NCBI RefSeq assembly: GCF_965638725.1 | Contig: NC_134958.1 | Coordinates: forward strand, 22,103,964-22,167,963 | Direction: 5' to 3' | Origin: Aptenodytes patagonicus | Taxonomy: Eukaryota > Chordata > Aves > Sphenisciformes > Spheniscidae | DNA: 64,000 nt | In this document: one piece after another, positions 11,974 through 21,915 of the stretch | How the letters are laid out: every line of letters begins with the position of its first letter | Numbering within the stretch: the first letter of the stretch is position 1 | Program-made: the position numbers and the translations under genes | Notes under the pieces: generated by a model | What the model was told of the DNA's origin: nothing | Databases searched by the model: none | What the model saw: the letters and a program-made list of their open reading frames with translations, nothing else

Positions 11974-11982
11974 GCGGAAGTG
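11974..11982 (+). promoter_or_regulatory. ETS/GABP-type site at the SNUPN start
   Basis: GCGGAAGTG is a standard ETS-family core typical of TATA-less housekeeping promoters. It lies 35 bases upstream of the conserved ATG and five bases before an upstream in-frame ATG. Confidence 0.55.
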
Positions 11983-12016
11983 CGTCATGGCGCGCGGCCG
12001 TCGGGCGGGCGTTGCC

Positions 12017-12168
12017 ATGGAGGAACTGAGCGCGGCGCTGGCGGCCGGCGTGGCCCTGGCGGCGCCCAACAGCCCGGCGGCCCCGCACCCTCGCCTGGCC
12101 GCGTACAAGGCCCGCGGCGGCCCGGGGCAGGCCGAGCGCCGCCAGCGCCTCCTCCGCCTCCAGAGAGA
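12017..12168 (+). CDS. SNUPN: SNUPN coding exon 1
   Basis: Encodes residues 1-50 plus two bases: the hydrophobic export-signal-like start and the first half of the IBB. The donor is CAGAGAGA followed by GTGAGCG. APHPRL matches human. The Ala-rich insertion reflects the local GC bias. Confidence 0.93.
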
Positions 12169-15100
12169 GTGAGCGAGCTCCGCTGGGGCTGGGGCCCCGG
12201 GAAAGGGAGGCCCGGCCGGGGCGGGGGGGGGGGCGCCGCCGCCGGGGGAGGGTAGGCCCGTGGTGGGCCCGCCGGGCGGCCTGGGCTGTGGGGAGCCGGG
12301 GGGTGGCGGCCTGCCTCCCGCAGAGGGCGAGCCGGGCTGTTTCTTCCCCCCTCACCCCCCGCAGGAGGCGGCTGGACTACGTGAACCATGCCAGGAGGCT
12401 GGCAGAGGACGACTGGGCAGGGGTGGAGAGCGAGGGCGAGGAGAAGGAGGGGGAAGATGCGGAGGAAGAGGAGATGGACGTGGATCCTGGCAAGAAGCTG
12501 CCCAAGCGCTACGCCAATCAGGTGAGGAGCTGCCTGCCTCTGCCTGCCTCCCCGCGACGGGGGTGCGGGTGCGAAGGCCGGGCAGGGTGAGGGGTGCGGG
12601 GTGGTTGAGGCTGGGCCGGGCGGGGTGAGCGGCCGTGGTGATGGCTGCGTCGGGGCTGAGAATAACGTGTCCTGCCTGGCTCGGTGCTCAGCGAGGAACC
12701 GTGCCTCAGTTCTGCCCCCGAGACACGCTGCGTTCAAACGGAGGACAGGCGGAGCTGGGTTGCCTGTGTGCTTTGGGAGATTTCAGCTCGGCTAGCAGCG
12801 TTTGTATCCCGTTGCGCAGCAGTCGGTTAAAGACTTCCATCTCTCCCCGTGTCTGGGACACCAGAAAGGAAGGGAATCCTCAGCTGATGGTTTTATCAGC
12901 CTTGGCTGCCATATTGGTCCTAAATGACATAGAGCCTTTCAGGTGATCACAGCCAGACGGTCTCTGAAGGCGTCAACTTGTCTGGGCTCTTTACTCCTAG
13001 TATTTAGGAATCTCTAAGCTCTGCCATGTGTTTATAAATAAATTTAAAGTGATGGAGTGGGGACCGAGGTACAGAGGTGCCCAAGCGAGGACTATGAGCC
13101 CCGTGCTGTAGTCTGAAGCTTAGTCAGCAGCTGGGAAGCAAGAGAAAGACTTGGGGGAGAGTCTGTTACGCAAGTCGGTCAGAGAAGGGAGGGAGCCCCT
13201 CTGGTGCTGTAATGCAGGCTGACAAGCAATGCAAGTTGCCTCTGAAGCACCCGGTGTAGCTGTGGAAGCCAAGTCAAAACCTTCTTGCTGTGAGTTTTCC
13301 CTAACTTCAGGAGAGTTGTTGCTAACCGCTTTTTTTTTTTTTTCCTTCTTCTTCTGTTTTTCCCCCCCTGGATTTCGCCGTAGCTGATGCTGTCTGAATG
13401 GCTGGTCGATGTCCCCTTGGATCTGGAGCAGGAGTGGGTTGTGGTGGTGTGTCCCGTCGGGAAAAGGGCGCTAGTCGTGGCGTCCAGGGTAAGCGGCAGC
13501 AGTGGTGATGTCTCGCCGTTTGGTAAAGGACCTGTACCTGTTTCCCAGCCGACATAAGACCGGCCCGTGTGTCTCGCTTGACTTTTTTGTTTGTTTCTCT
13601 CCCATTTCCTCACAGGGCACAACAGCAGCTTACACCAAGAGCGGCTTCTGCGTCAACAGGTTCCCATCCCTGCTGCCGGGGGGGAACCGGCACAATTCAA
13701 CGAGCGAGAAAGGTAACGGCCCGAGGAGGCTTTTGGGATAGAGAGAGGGGAACCGCCTGCTTCTCCCCTTGAGTGTGCGCGCTGGCAGGCTCGGTGCTGC
13801 TCCGCCAGCTCCCCGGGTCGTGAAGCTGTGCCCTTTTCTGGTGCCGGGGGGAACTTAGCTTTGGGCCTGTTCGTGCATCTCTGGGGATAACTAGACATGG
13901 ACAATCTCGGATACTTTTGTGCTAGATAAGAACGTATTTTAATTAGCTGCCTGGTTAACTGACGCTCTTAAGAGAAGAAGACACTGTCTTCCGACAGAGA
14001 GCTGCGTACAGTGCCGCCTTTCTTAATACCTCTTGCAGTTGCTTTGCTTGTCCAGAGGAGGGGTTACTGTTGAGTAAATGCCTTTTTCTGAAACATGCCT
14101 TTGCTTGAAGTGCCTCCGGCTGGTACCTTTGTAGCCTTGTTGGATTCCAAGCTAAAGGCTTTCTGTGGTCGCAGCTTCTGTTAGCAGAAGGGGATCCCTC
14201 TGCACCTCTCGGCCTTACGTCAGGGCAGGCTTAATGCAGGAGAGATTTGACCTGGCGTTTGCCTGTTGGGTCGGGCAGTCTCTGGAGCGTGTCTGGACCT
14301 CCCTGTGTTTGTGCACGCAGTGTACTGCATCTTGGACTGCATCTACAATGAGGCAAAGCAGACGTACTATATCCTCGATGTGATGTGCTGGAGAGGACAC
14401 CCTGTTTATGACTGCCAGGTACTGAATCTGCCCCCTCTGCCCTGCCCTCCCCTCCCTTTTGTTCCCTGTTCTGTGAGCTGCTTTGCGGCCAGCACTGGAC
14501 ATAGCCCACTATGCAGTAGGATGGATATTTCATCTAAGCGCCAGCATCCTTACAGCTTGTGGGCTGCTGGCTACCGGAATAATTGGGTACATCTTTTGGG
14601 GGTATCGGGGGAAATAGCAGAGTCCAGGGTGTTGGCTGGTTCTGCAGGTGAAGCTGAGTTTGTAAATCTCCCAGGCAAGTGCAGAGGAATGGAGACGCTC
14701 GGCAGGTGCTGATCGGTGATGTGTGGTGGATAGTCGTTAAAGCCTCTGCCTCCTTTCACAGACCGACTTCAGATTCTTCTGGCTTTTCTCAAAGATCCAA
14801 GAGGAGGAAGGGCTGGGAGAGAAAAGCAGGATTAATCCAGTAAGTTCTTTTGTACTGGGAGGAGAAGGAGGATGGAGGGTAAGCTCTCCTGTTCAGCAGG
14901 CTTCAGCACTTTCTTTCACAAGCGGAAGCTTTTTTCTTTTCTTTTTTTTTTTCCCCCCTCACAGCTCAGGCTTCAAAATGTACTTCTGACGACATGGGAT
15001 GCCATGCTCAGGAAATAGTAAATAGAACCACTGGGTATTGTAAATGAGTGTGGGTTGGTTGGGTTTTTTTTTCCCCCCCAGCCAAAGTGCTGAGGAGAGA

Positions 15101-18100
15101 TCAGACTGCAGGGTATCGGCTAACGCCCATGCCGTTTTTAGCTTTCCCTTGAAACGGAATGGAAAACCAGTGTGGTTTCTACAGGGGCAGCGTTGGTCGG
15201 CAGCCTGACTACAATGGGATTTATTCTTGTGTAGTCTTGTGAGCTCGCAAGGCAAGGGGAAAGGCTCGTAAAGCTTTGGCCTTCCCTCCCTAGCCTGAGT
15301 AATCATTGAAGTTGTCGGGCTAGATGCTGGATTGCCACCCGGGGCAATCCTTCCCCTGCTGAGGAAGGATACAAAGTCTTCCTTTGAAGACTTACACATG
15401 GAGGTCAGACCTAGGACCCACAGCAGCTTGGAAAGAGAGTTTTGGGGACAGACATAAGAGATTTGGCAGCCTGGCTTACGGAGCACGGTTTGCAAAGCGG
15501 GACCCGATTGCTGTGCGGCCCCCCTGCGTGCTCAGGCACAGGTAAGCAGAGCAGCTCCTGTGGGTTGAGCGGATCGGTCGTAAACGGGGATGACCGCTCC
15601 TCTGCCAGCGGCGAAGGTATCTGTATTTGAAGAACATCCTGTTCTGACTCCAGCAGGAATATCCAGAAGACAGCTACCTAACGAAGCGGGGGGTCGTTTC
15701 AGCTTTCATTTCCCGGGTGGAAGGATTTGCTTGGCTTGGCTGAGCCAGCAGCCTGGAGCAGACGTCTGTCTGCTTTGCATCCTGCCCAGAGGTCATCATT
15801 TTCTATTTTGGTTAAAAGAGCATCTCGGGGCCAGCTCGCCTGAAAAGTCCTTCCTGAAGCCTTAGATGCTTGGAAAAAAGGTATCGGGAGCACGTGGGAG
15901 CTGTGTGCTGAATCTCCGCCACCCGCATCTCTCATTAAATGCCAGAGAGCGGGTCATTTGGAACTGGGACGATAAAATACCTGAAATAGATCTTTCTGGG
16001 CACTCTAGATTTCGTGCTGTCTGGACATCGTGGTGGCAATCCCCCGGTCTTCTTTTAAAGGTCGTCTTCTGTTACTGCAATGAGATTTGTAAAGTTGCAG
16101 CGATGTACGTGCTTTATCCAGCACTGTTGGAGGGATGGCGGGGACCATCTCTAAGGATTTTTCCCACCCCGTCCTCTCTGGTGCCTAGGGTGATTTTTGT
16201 AGGTTTTCATGCAGGCACTCCCGGTTACTTTAGTGGGATGTGATCGGCACCGACGGACAGCTCGGTCCTGTCGTTTTGTCTCTAGATCTGGGGTTTGCTT
16301 ACGAATTGCTGTTCTGAATCGCATCGGAGGTCTGTCTGTCCCAATAACCCCTAGTGATCACAGAGAGCAGTCGCTATGGAAAGAGTAAGGAATTGGGGAT
16401 ACCTGTCATGCTCCCTCTGACTTCATCAGCCAGCGGTTGTACCTAGACCACAGAGTTAATGGCCTCCAGGGCACCTGCCTTTCAGGAGCTGGCCTAATCC
16501 TCTTCTCAGCCTATTTTTGCTTTTGGGCCCCCGATACCCTGCGGCAGGAAGGCCAGCAGTTTAATGATGCGGTCCCTGATTGAGATCTCTTCTCTGGTTA
16601 CTTCACCTGACGCCTGTCCCTCACCCCGTCTCTATCATGCTGGATCTTGCGCTGGGGGAAATCCTTCTTTCTTAGCTACCTCCACACCAGTGCTCGATTC
16701 GGTGACTTGTTCTGCTTCAGGCCATGCAGTTGTCTCTTCTAACCTTCTTTTACTCTTCCAGTTCAAATTTGTGGGCCTGCAGAACTTCCCCTGCTCCTCG
16801 GACAGCCTGTGTAAGGTGCTGGCTATGGACTTCCCCTTCGAGGTGAGAACACGCAGGCGGGGGCCCGGACCTCAGCCTTAGAGACAGCCCCGCTGCGCAT
16901 CTGCCAGTGCTTGGAGGGAGGTGCAGCCCCTTCGTTTGGGAACTGTGCTCTCCTGAGGCCTGCGGGAAGCTTGCTGAGCTGCGCTGTCGTTTCTGGGGGG
17001 GGGGGGGTGGCTGCCTTTTATGCACGTGGCTGATCTGTTACCCTGTCACCGGGTACAGGCTGCGTCCAACCAAACTCACTAGCGAGAGTTAAACCGTAGC
17101 GTTCCCTGTGTTTGGGCTGCCTTTACTGCTGTTGACTCCTGTCTGAAAGAGCCCTTGGGGAAGAGAGGGTCGATGCGGACACCCGGACCGCCTCCAGAAG
17201 CGGCATAGCTCACGTTCACGTGGCTCAGCGTGGACAGCTGACCGTTCTAGGGCCAAAGCTGGTACTGCCTCCTGCCCCGGGGAGGGGGTTGCCTGGGTAC
17301 AGGCGTGAAGATCTCTGCAGTGTGCTCCCTTACGTGGTGGCGTTTCTCCAGAGGTCTGCAAGGTGGGCAGGGTGGTGCCTTTCTCTGACCTCTGTCACGG
17401 GCTCTGTGTTTCCTTAGTCTAGCTACTTCCGTCTGTCTATGTGCGAGGCACCCAGCTACCCTGTGTCTTCTGGGGAGGAAAGAGAAGGGTGCTGGTAAGC
17501 TCCTGACGGTTTCTGAGGGGTTCGGGTGTTAGTGATGGGCGCCTGAGGCGTACCGGAGCTGGGGGCGGATGGCTGTAGCGGAAATGGCTGGGAGGGGTTC
17601 AGATGAGTCTGTCCTCCTGCTGCCACTGGATCTTGTGGAGGGGATAGTGCGAGCTCTGCTTTTTGCTTTGGTACAGAACCAGCAGCTTCCTCCCTTTGGC
17701 TCCTGCTGCTCCTGGGTCTCCGAGGTGGCTGTTCTCCCAGCGAGAGTGGCTGAACAGGACACCTGCATTTGCTTCAGCAGCTTTAGAAGTAGGTGCTGTT
17801 CAGGCCTCTCTGCTGACCTGTGGGAGAAAGGCAGGACAGGGGACTCGACGTGCCACCCACCCAGCTCAGCTCTCTGTGGTTGTGAGCAGCAAGTCAGAGG
17901 CCCTTGTGAAAACAGCTCAGGCTGCCTTCGGTGGCTATCCTGGCTGACTTGGCACTGAAGTGGAAGAGGATGGTGGTGGCATTCTGGCACAGCGTCGGTG
18001 ACAAACATCTGGGAGCCAGAAGCTCTTCCAGTGGCCGCAGCAGTTCCTGCGGAGTGCTCAGTCTCAGCCCTAGACCAGGAACAGCCTCTACAGAGGTCGC

Positions 18101-21100
18101 TTGTCCCACTAAGCCAAAAGCCACCTTGGTTTGACTGTGCCCCTTGTGCTCTCTCGGCCCAAGCTGGCGATTAACGTAAGCGCAGGCTTAAGTTTAAGGG
18201 ACGCTAATTTGGCTGTGAGACTTTGTCTTCTGCTCGTCAAAGCCAGGATAGTCATTAGAGAGAGTCGGAAAGTCCCAGCCCCTTGCTAGTCAGTGCCAGA
18301 CCACGCTCCGAACACAGATCGGGGGGCGTTGAGAAAGCATCCCAGGTTTCCTACGGCTGACTTGCTCAATCACAAATGCTCCGAGTGCCTCTGTAGAAAC
18401 AGTCATTCCCGCCTCTGCTGAAGAAAGCTTCATTCTTTCCTGAGGCATCTGCTCCCACGAGAAAAGGCTGAGGAGTATTGCCCTACTGCGGTCAGAGCAG
18501 AAATGTTTCGGCCTGCGAAGGAGACCGTTGCGAAAGGCCGGGGGAGGGAGATGGAGTTGATCAGACTCTCCCTTGTAATCCAGCTGTGATTTGCCCCCCG
18601 GGGTTCTCTGGTCGATACATCAGGGTGCGACCCCGACAAGTGAAACGTGGTGTGATTTGGCTCAAAGCGGCCAGTGACCCCGCAGAAACGGTGGTGCCGC
18701 TTCCAGGAATGAAGGGGACAGGGGGTCTCTTCGTGATGTGCCACAAGAGGGAGCCCAAGAAATCCCCGTAAATAGCTTCCACCAACAGCACATAAAGAAA
18801 GAAACTTTGCAGATGGCAAAACGCAGCCTTGCTATAGATCGTGCAGTGCAACAGAGGTCTCCCTATGCCTGGGCCCAGCGTCTTGTGATCCTTACGAGGA
18901 TCTCGTGTGCGTGTGGTGGCAAGAGATGTGGTCAGTGCTTTCAGATCTGGGTCTTCAGAGTTAATCTGTAACCTTAGAGTTAGGACCCGATCCGCTATAT
19001 TCAGCGGAAATTTTTTCCACTGAATTCAGTGGACTTTGGATCAGTTGACTGGCACTGAATTTGAAGTGTGTTTTGGAGTGGATCTTAGGAGCTACTGTCC
19101 TACTCGCAGATGTGAGTAAAACAGCGTTCAGGTTTCCACGAAGGCAGGGGGAGCCAAAGTCTCTGAGAAGCCCCGGTGTGAAGGAGTGGGCGTACTGTTA
19201 AGCACCTAAAATCTGAAAGGCATGGCCGTGGAACGTGAAATCCAGCCGGGCCGGTTTCTCGTCAGGTTCGGTCGTTTAGGGACAGTGTCAGCCCTTACTC
19301 TGATGCGGCTGGTGTCAGCGCGGTGACTCGGGGTAGGGACCTGGCCAACAAACTAAATAAACGGGAGTTGCAGTAACTTAAGAGAAATCAGGGGAAGGAA
19401 GAACGTGACCTAACTCTCCACCAGGCTGAACTCCTTTGAATTCTCCAGCTCGGGGGAGATCTTTGGGGCGGTCTGGAAGGCAGAAGCCTTTCCAGGCTCT
19501 GATCTTTACCAAAACATTCCTGTGGGTGCCGGGGAATCCCCGTTGCTCACCAAGCGCCGCACACCCGCAGGAATGGGCTGGATGTGCAGGCGTGGTGCCG
19601 GGGTGCCGCAGAATCTGGCTCTTCCCAAGTCTTCCCGGGAGGCAGGGGGAGGGAGAAGCTTTGCACTTTAGATATCCAGAGGGTTACACAAGCTCATCGT
19701 GATGTTTACTGTTCTGGTTTTATGTTTTCCTAGCACAGGAATCCCCCTTTTTCTGGGATTGTTTTGCAAAATCTTAACAGTGACTGAAAATTATGGACGG
19801 AGTAGTGCAAGAAGCTCTACCCTCTCTGCTGGAGGCTAGCATCCGTGGAGCGGAGACGGACGTAGGCTGCTCTTTGCTCAGCCTGGCTCGCAGTCCAGCA
19901 CGGTAGCAGATACCACCTCGATCTGCTTGGCTCACCCGTGCCTCGGCTCACTGCCGATATAGGTGCCGTTCTGCCCTATATATTCTGGGGGCTGAAGGCT
20001 CGGGGAGGGGCCTGGGAGCAACTCGGCCCGAGGTGGGCTCTTTCTCTCATCCCTTCTGCCCACTCAGCCGCTCTTACTCGTAGGCAAATGGCTTTTTAAG
20101 AGCTTGCGAGGCTGAGCTAAGAGGAGCACCACCTCCGGCGTTAGTCAGCCTGACGGCGGGATCTAACCGTGCAGAGTACACCCCTGGGAAGCGCAGGAAG
20201 AGGGGGGTGAAAATCCCTCAGCGTGGCGGGGAAGCGGGGAAAACGTCAGCCAGCTGCAATACTGCAGAGTGTGGAAATAGTAGCGCAAGAGTTGGGGCCT
20301 AAACCTTCGAAGTCCTGAGTGCCCTTAACTGCCATTGATTGCCGGAGAAGTTCTCTCTTGGGAAACATGAAGAATTTATTTTGCATAAGCCGGCTGAAAG
20401 AGCTGTCGCAGCGTTACGAATCGGGGCTCCTTGGCGTCGTGCGCTCTGACTAATTACTCTCCCAATGTATTATTTAAAATAACCTTAATCCGGTAAAGCG
20501 GCCTTTCTGTGCGCTGCCTTATTCGGAAACCCGATGGCTCTTCTGCAGAATGGGATCACAGCAACTAGAGGAAAAGCGCTGGTCCGTGCCGACACCAGGC
20601 TGAAATTGTTTGCCTTTGACGATTTAAAGCCATCCGGCAGTTGCTGGGCTTGCACTGATCTTTCAGGACAGGAGCTCTGCAGGCTGCTTCTTTCCCTTCC
20701 GCTATTTATTGCGCTGCTTGAGGGGAAAAATGATCCAGCTGGTAGTTTTGGCCTGTAAATGGAGAGCGGCGCTGTCGCCTGGCGCTCTGTCATCCACCTG
20801 CAAAAGCCTCCAGCTCCGGCCTTTCGTTCGCTCCTCTCTCCTTTTTTTAACAGGTCGACGGACTTCTCTTCTATCACAAGCAAACCCACTATACCCCCGG
20901 CAGCACCCCGCTGGTGGGCTGGCTCCGGCCCTACATGGTACCCGAAATCCTCGGGCTCGCCGTGCCCGCTACCGTGCTCACGGCCAAACCAGACTATGCT
21001 GGGCGTCAGCTCCAGCAGATCATTGAGAGCAAGAAGAGTAAAAAGCTGGCAGCGGAAAAGGGTCACCCGGGCAGCGCGGCGGCTGCGAGGAACGGACATT

Positions 21101-21183
21101 ACGAGCTGGAACACTTGTCTACCCCTCAGCCAGCAAACTCTCCGGAGGGCCGGGACGAAGCAGTGAGCCAGATGGAGAATTAG
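12017..21183 (+). CDS. SNUPN: SNUPN, snurportin-1, eight coding exons
   Basis: Snurportin-1 is the adaptor that recognises the m3G (trimethylguanosine) cap of U snRNPs and links them to importin beta for nuclear import; CRM1 returns it to the cytoplasm. Coding exons are 12017-12168, 12365-12521, 13384-13488, 13616-13712, 14321-14418, 14762-14839, 16762-16842 and 20854-21183. They join in frame to 365 residues (human 360). Visible parts: the N-terminal export/IBB region with MEELS at the start and [17 protein letters not shown] at about 52-68, an acidic linker at 72-91, and the cap-binding domain from about 95 to 300. The two residues that sandwich the cap in human (Leu104, Trp276) correspond to Leu106 and Trp279. 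The C-terminus ends in QMEN, like the human LMEN. An in-frame ATG at 11987 would add ten residues; 12017 was chosen because MEELS is the family start. Confidence 0.97.
12365..12521 (+). CDS. SNUPN: SNUPN coding exon 2 (IBB and acidic linker)
   Basis: The acceptor CCCCCCGCAG precedes GAGGCGGCTGG. The exon encodes [17 protein letters not shown], the best-conserved IBB stretch, then an Asp/Glu-rich linker and [10 protein letters not shown]. It ends in phase 0 at CAG followed by GTGAGG. Confidence 0.96.
13384..13488 (+). CDS. SNUPN: SNUPN coding exon 3 (start of cap-binding domain)
   Basis: The acceptor CGCCGTAG follows a long T/C tract. The exon encodes [18 protein letters not shown], including Leu106, equivalent to the human cap-stacking Leu104, and ends in KRALVVASR. 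Length is 35 codons, phase 0 at both ends. Confidence 0.96.
13616..13712 (+). CDS. SNUPN: SNUPN coding exon 4
   Basis: Encodes [20 protein letters not shown], then PGGNRHNST, between acceptor TCCTCACAG and donor AAAG followed by GTAACG (phase 1). It matches the human segment around TKSGYCVNRFSSLLPGGN. Confidence 0.96.
14321..14418 (+). CDS. SNUPN: SNUPN coding exon 5
   Basis: The acceptor GTGCACGCAG precedes TGTACTGCATC. The exon encodes [19 protein letters not shown] and then [13 protein letters not shown], part of the cap-binding core, and ends in phase 0 before GTACTG. Confidence 0.96.
14762..14839 (+). CDS. SNUPN: SNUPN coding exon 6
   Basis: A 26-codon exon encoding [17 protein letters not shown], then LGEKSRINP. 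The acceptor is TTTCACAG and the donor GTAAGT; phase 0 at both ends. Confidence 0.95.
16762..16842 (+). CDS. SNUPN: SNUPN coding exon 7
   Basis: A 27-codon exon encoding [20 protein letters not shown], then AMDFPFE, between acceptor CTCTTCCAG and donor GTGAGA. Phase 0 at both ends. Very close to the human segment. Confidence 0.96.
16843..20853 (+). other. SNUPN: SNUPN intron 7, longest intron of the gene
   Basis: About 4 kb separating coding exons 7 and 8. No extra exon is recognised. It contains an old, unnamed interspersed-repeat-like stretch with a 16-base palindrome near 19017 and otherwise mixed-composition DNA. Confidence 0.8.
18983..19090. repeat. Probable ancient interspersed-repeat relic with paired palindromes
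   Basis: The segment holds an imperfect palindrome (CCGCTATATTCAGCGG, 18992-19007) followed ten bases later by a related perfect 16-base palindrome (CCACTGAATTCAGTGG, 19017-19032), then GACTTTGGATCAG and a further CACTGAA. Combinations of TCAATGG/TCAGTGG with TTTGGATCAG recur, as I recall, in old amniote interspersed repeats. I cannot assign a family. Confidence 0.4.
20854..21183 (+). CDS. SNUPN: SNUPN coding exon 8 (terminal)
   Basis: The acceptor TTTTTTTAACAG precedes GTCGACGGACTTC. The exon encodes [18 protein letters not shown], then the [10 protein letters not shown] stretch that carries Trp279 (human cap-stacking Trp276), KPDYAG, and the conserved [12 protein letters not shown]. It ends at TAG 21181-21183. 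The Lys/Ala-rich spacer after [11 protein letters not shown] differs from human. Confidence 0.97.
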   Translation, partial: VDGLLFYHKQTHYTPGSTPLVGWLRPYMVPEILGLAVPATVLTAKPDYAGRQLQQIIESKKSKKLAAEKGHPGSAAAARNGHYELEHLSTPQPANSPEGRDEAVSQMEN

Positions 21184-21892
21184 GCTGCTGGGACGGACCG
21201 GTTGGGTAAGGAGAAAGCAAAAGGTTCCCTGCTTCTCGCTGTCACTCGCGCTCCCTGAAAGGGGGGCAAAGGTGATGATAGGATGGTTTTGTTTAAAGGG
21301 CACGAAAGCGGAATATCTTGCTCCAAGTGCCGCTGGATTTTTTTTTTTAACCCCCCCCCCGCCCCCCAGGGCTTCTGTGAGGCCTTAACAGGATTGTCTG
21401 GTTCTTTGCTAAAGGCAGTCGTGCGTTGGGAAACGAGATGATCTGTCCCCACGCTGCGGGGTTCCCGGTTCAGCTCCTGACCCTGCTTCCGTGAAAGCCT
21501 CTGGCAAAGCTCCAGCATAGGAACGGTGCTCAGACCTCCGAGGTGCAGCTGCTGCTCGTAACCCCGGCCCCGACGGCAGCCCCGGCCCCGGAAATCGGGG
21601 CATTTTAGCCTTTGATCCGGCTGTTTACCGAGGCCTTCTCAATGAAAGTTTTGTGGTCAGTCCGCTTCTGGTAACAAAAAGTTTGCAGCAGGCTGCTGTG
21701 AATCCAGAGGCTGGGCTTTCCACACCCACGTGTTACTCAGAAGAACTAAATTTCCTTGCATCGCGGCGGGCCCTGCCTCCGAGCGCAGCTTTGTGCGGCG
21801 CGAGCGCGGCAGAAGCCTGTACTCGAGGCTTTTCTCAGTAGGGGGAGGAAGGAATGGTTTCGCTCTGAAAAACGCTAGCATTGATTGTGCCA

Positions 21893-21898
21893 AATAAA
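21893..21898 (+). terminator. SNUPN: SNUPN poly(A) signal AATAAA
   Basis: The canonical hexamer lies 710 bases after the SNUPN stop, with a GT-rich stretch (GTGGATGCGTGCTGTG) about 50 bases downstream. The implied 3'UTR is 21184 to about 21915. Confidence 0.75.
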
Positions 21899-21915
21899 AG
21901 GTTTCTCAGAAAGAC

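Larger units (their letters stand above)
10600..12350. promoter_or_regulatory. CpG island with divergent SNX33/SNUPN promoters
   Basis: A very GC- and CpG-rich stretch between the divergent SNX33 and SNUPN start codons (2056 bases apart). SNUPN's ATG lies inside it. On the minus strand, GTGAGGG near 10848-10842 could be the donor of a non-coding SNX33 first exon that joins the acceptor at 10072. The island also holds a CGG repeat, a C-rich minisatellite with GT tracts, an AP-1-like TGAGTCA (11836-11842), a CTCF motif and an ETS motif. Long open frames here are composition artefacts. Confidence 0.7.

Noticed and set aside
10283-12172. Open frames of 629 and 484 codons across the SNX33/SNUPN promoter region
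   Set aside because: They translate the C-rich minisatellite and GT repeats. Only the last 51 codons of the longer one (from 12017) are real, as SNUPN exon 1.
18739-18756. Second possible CTCF site (CCACAAGAGGGAGC)
   Set aside because: It misses the key C after GGG in the core and stands alone in an intron.
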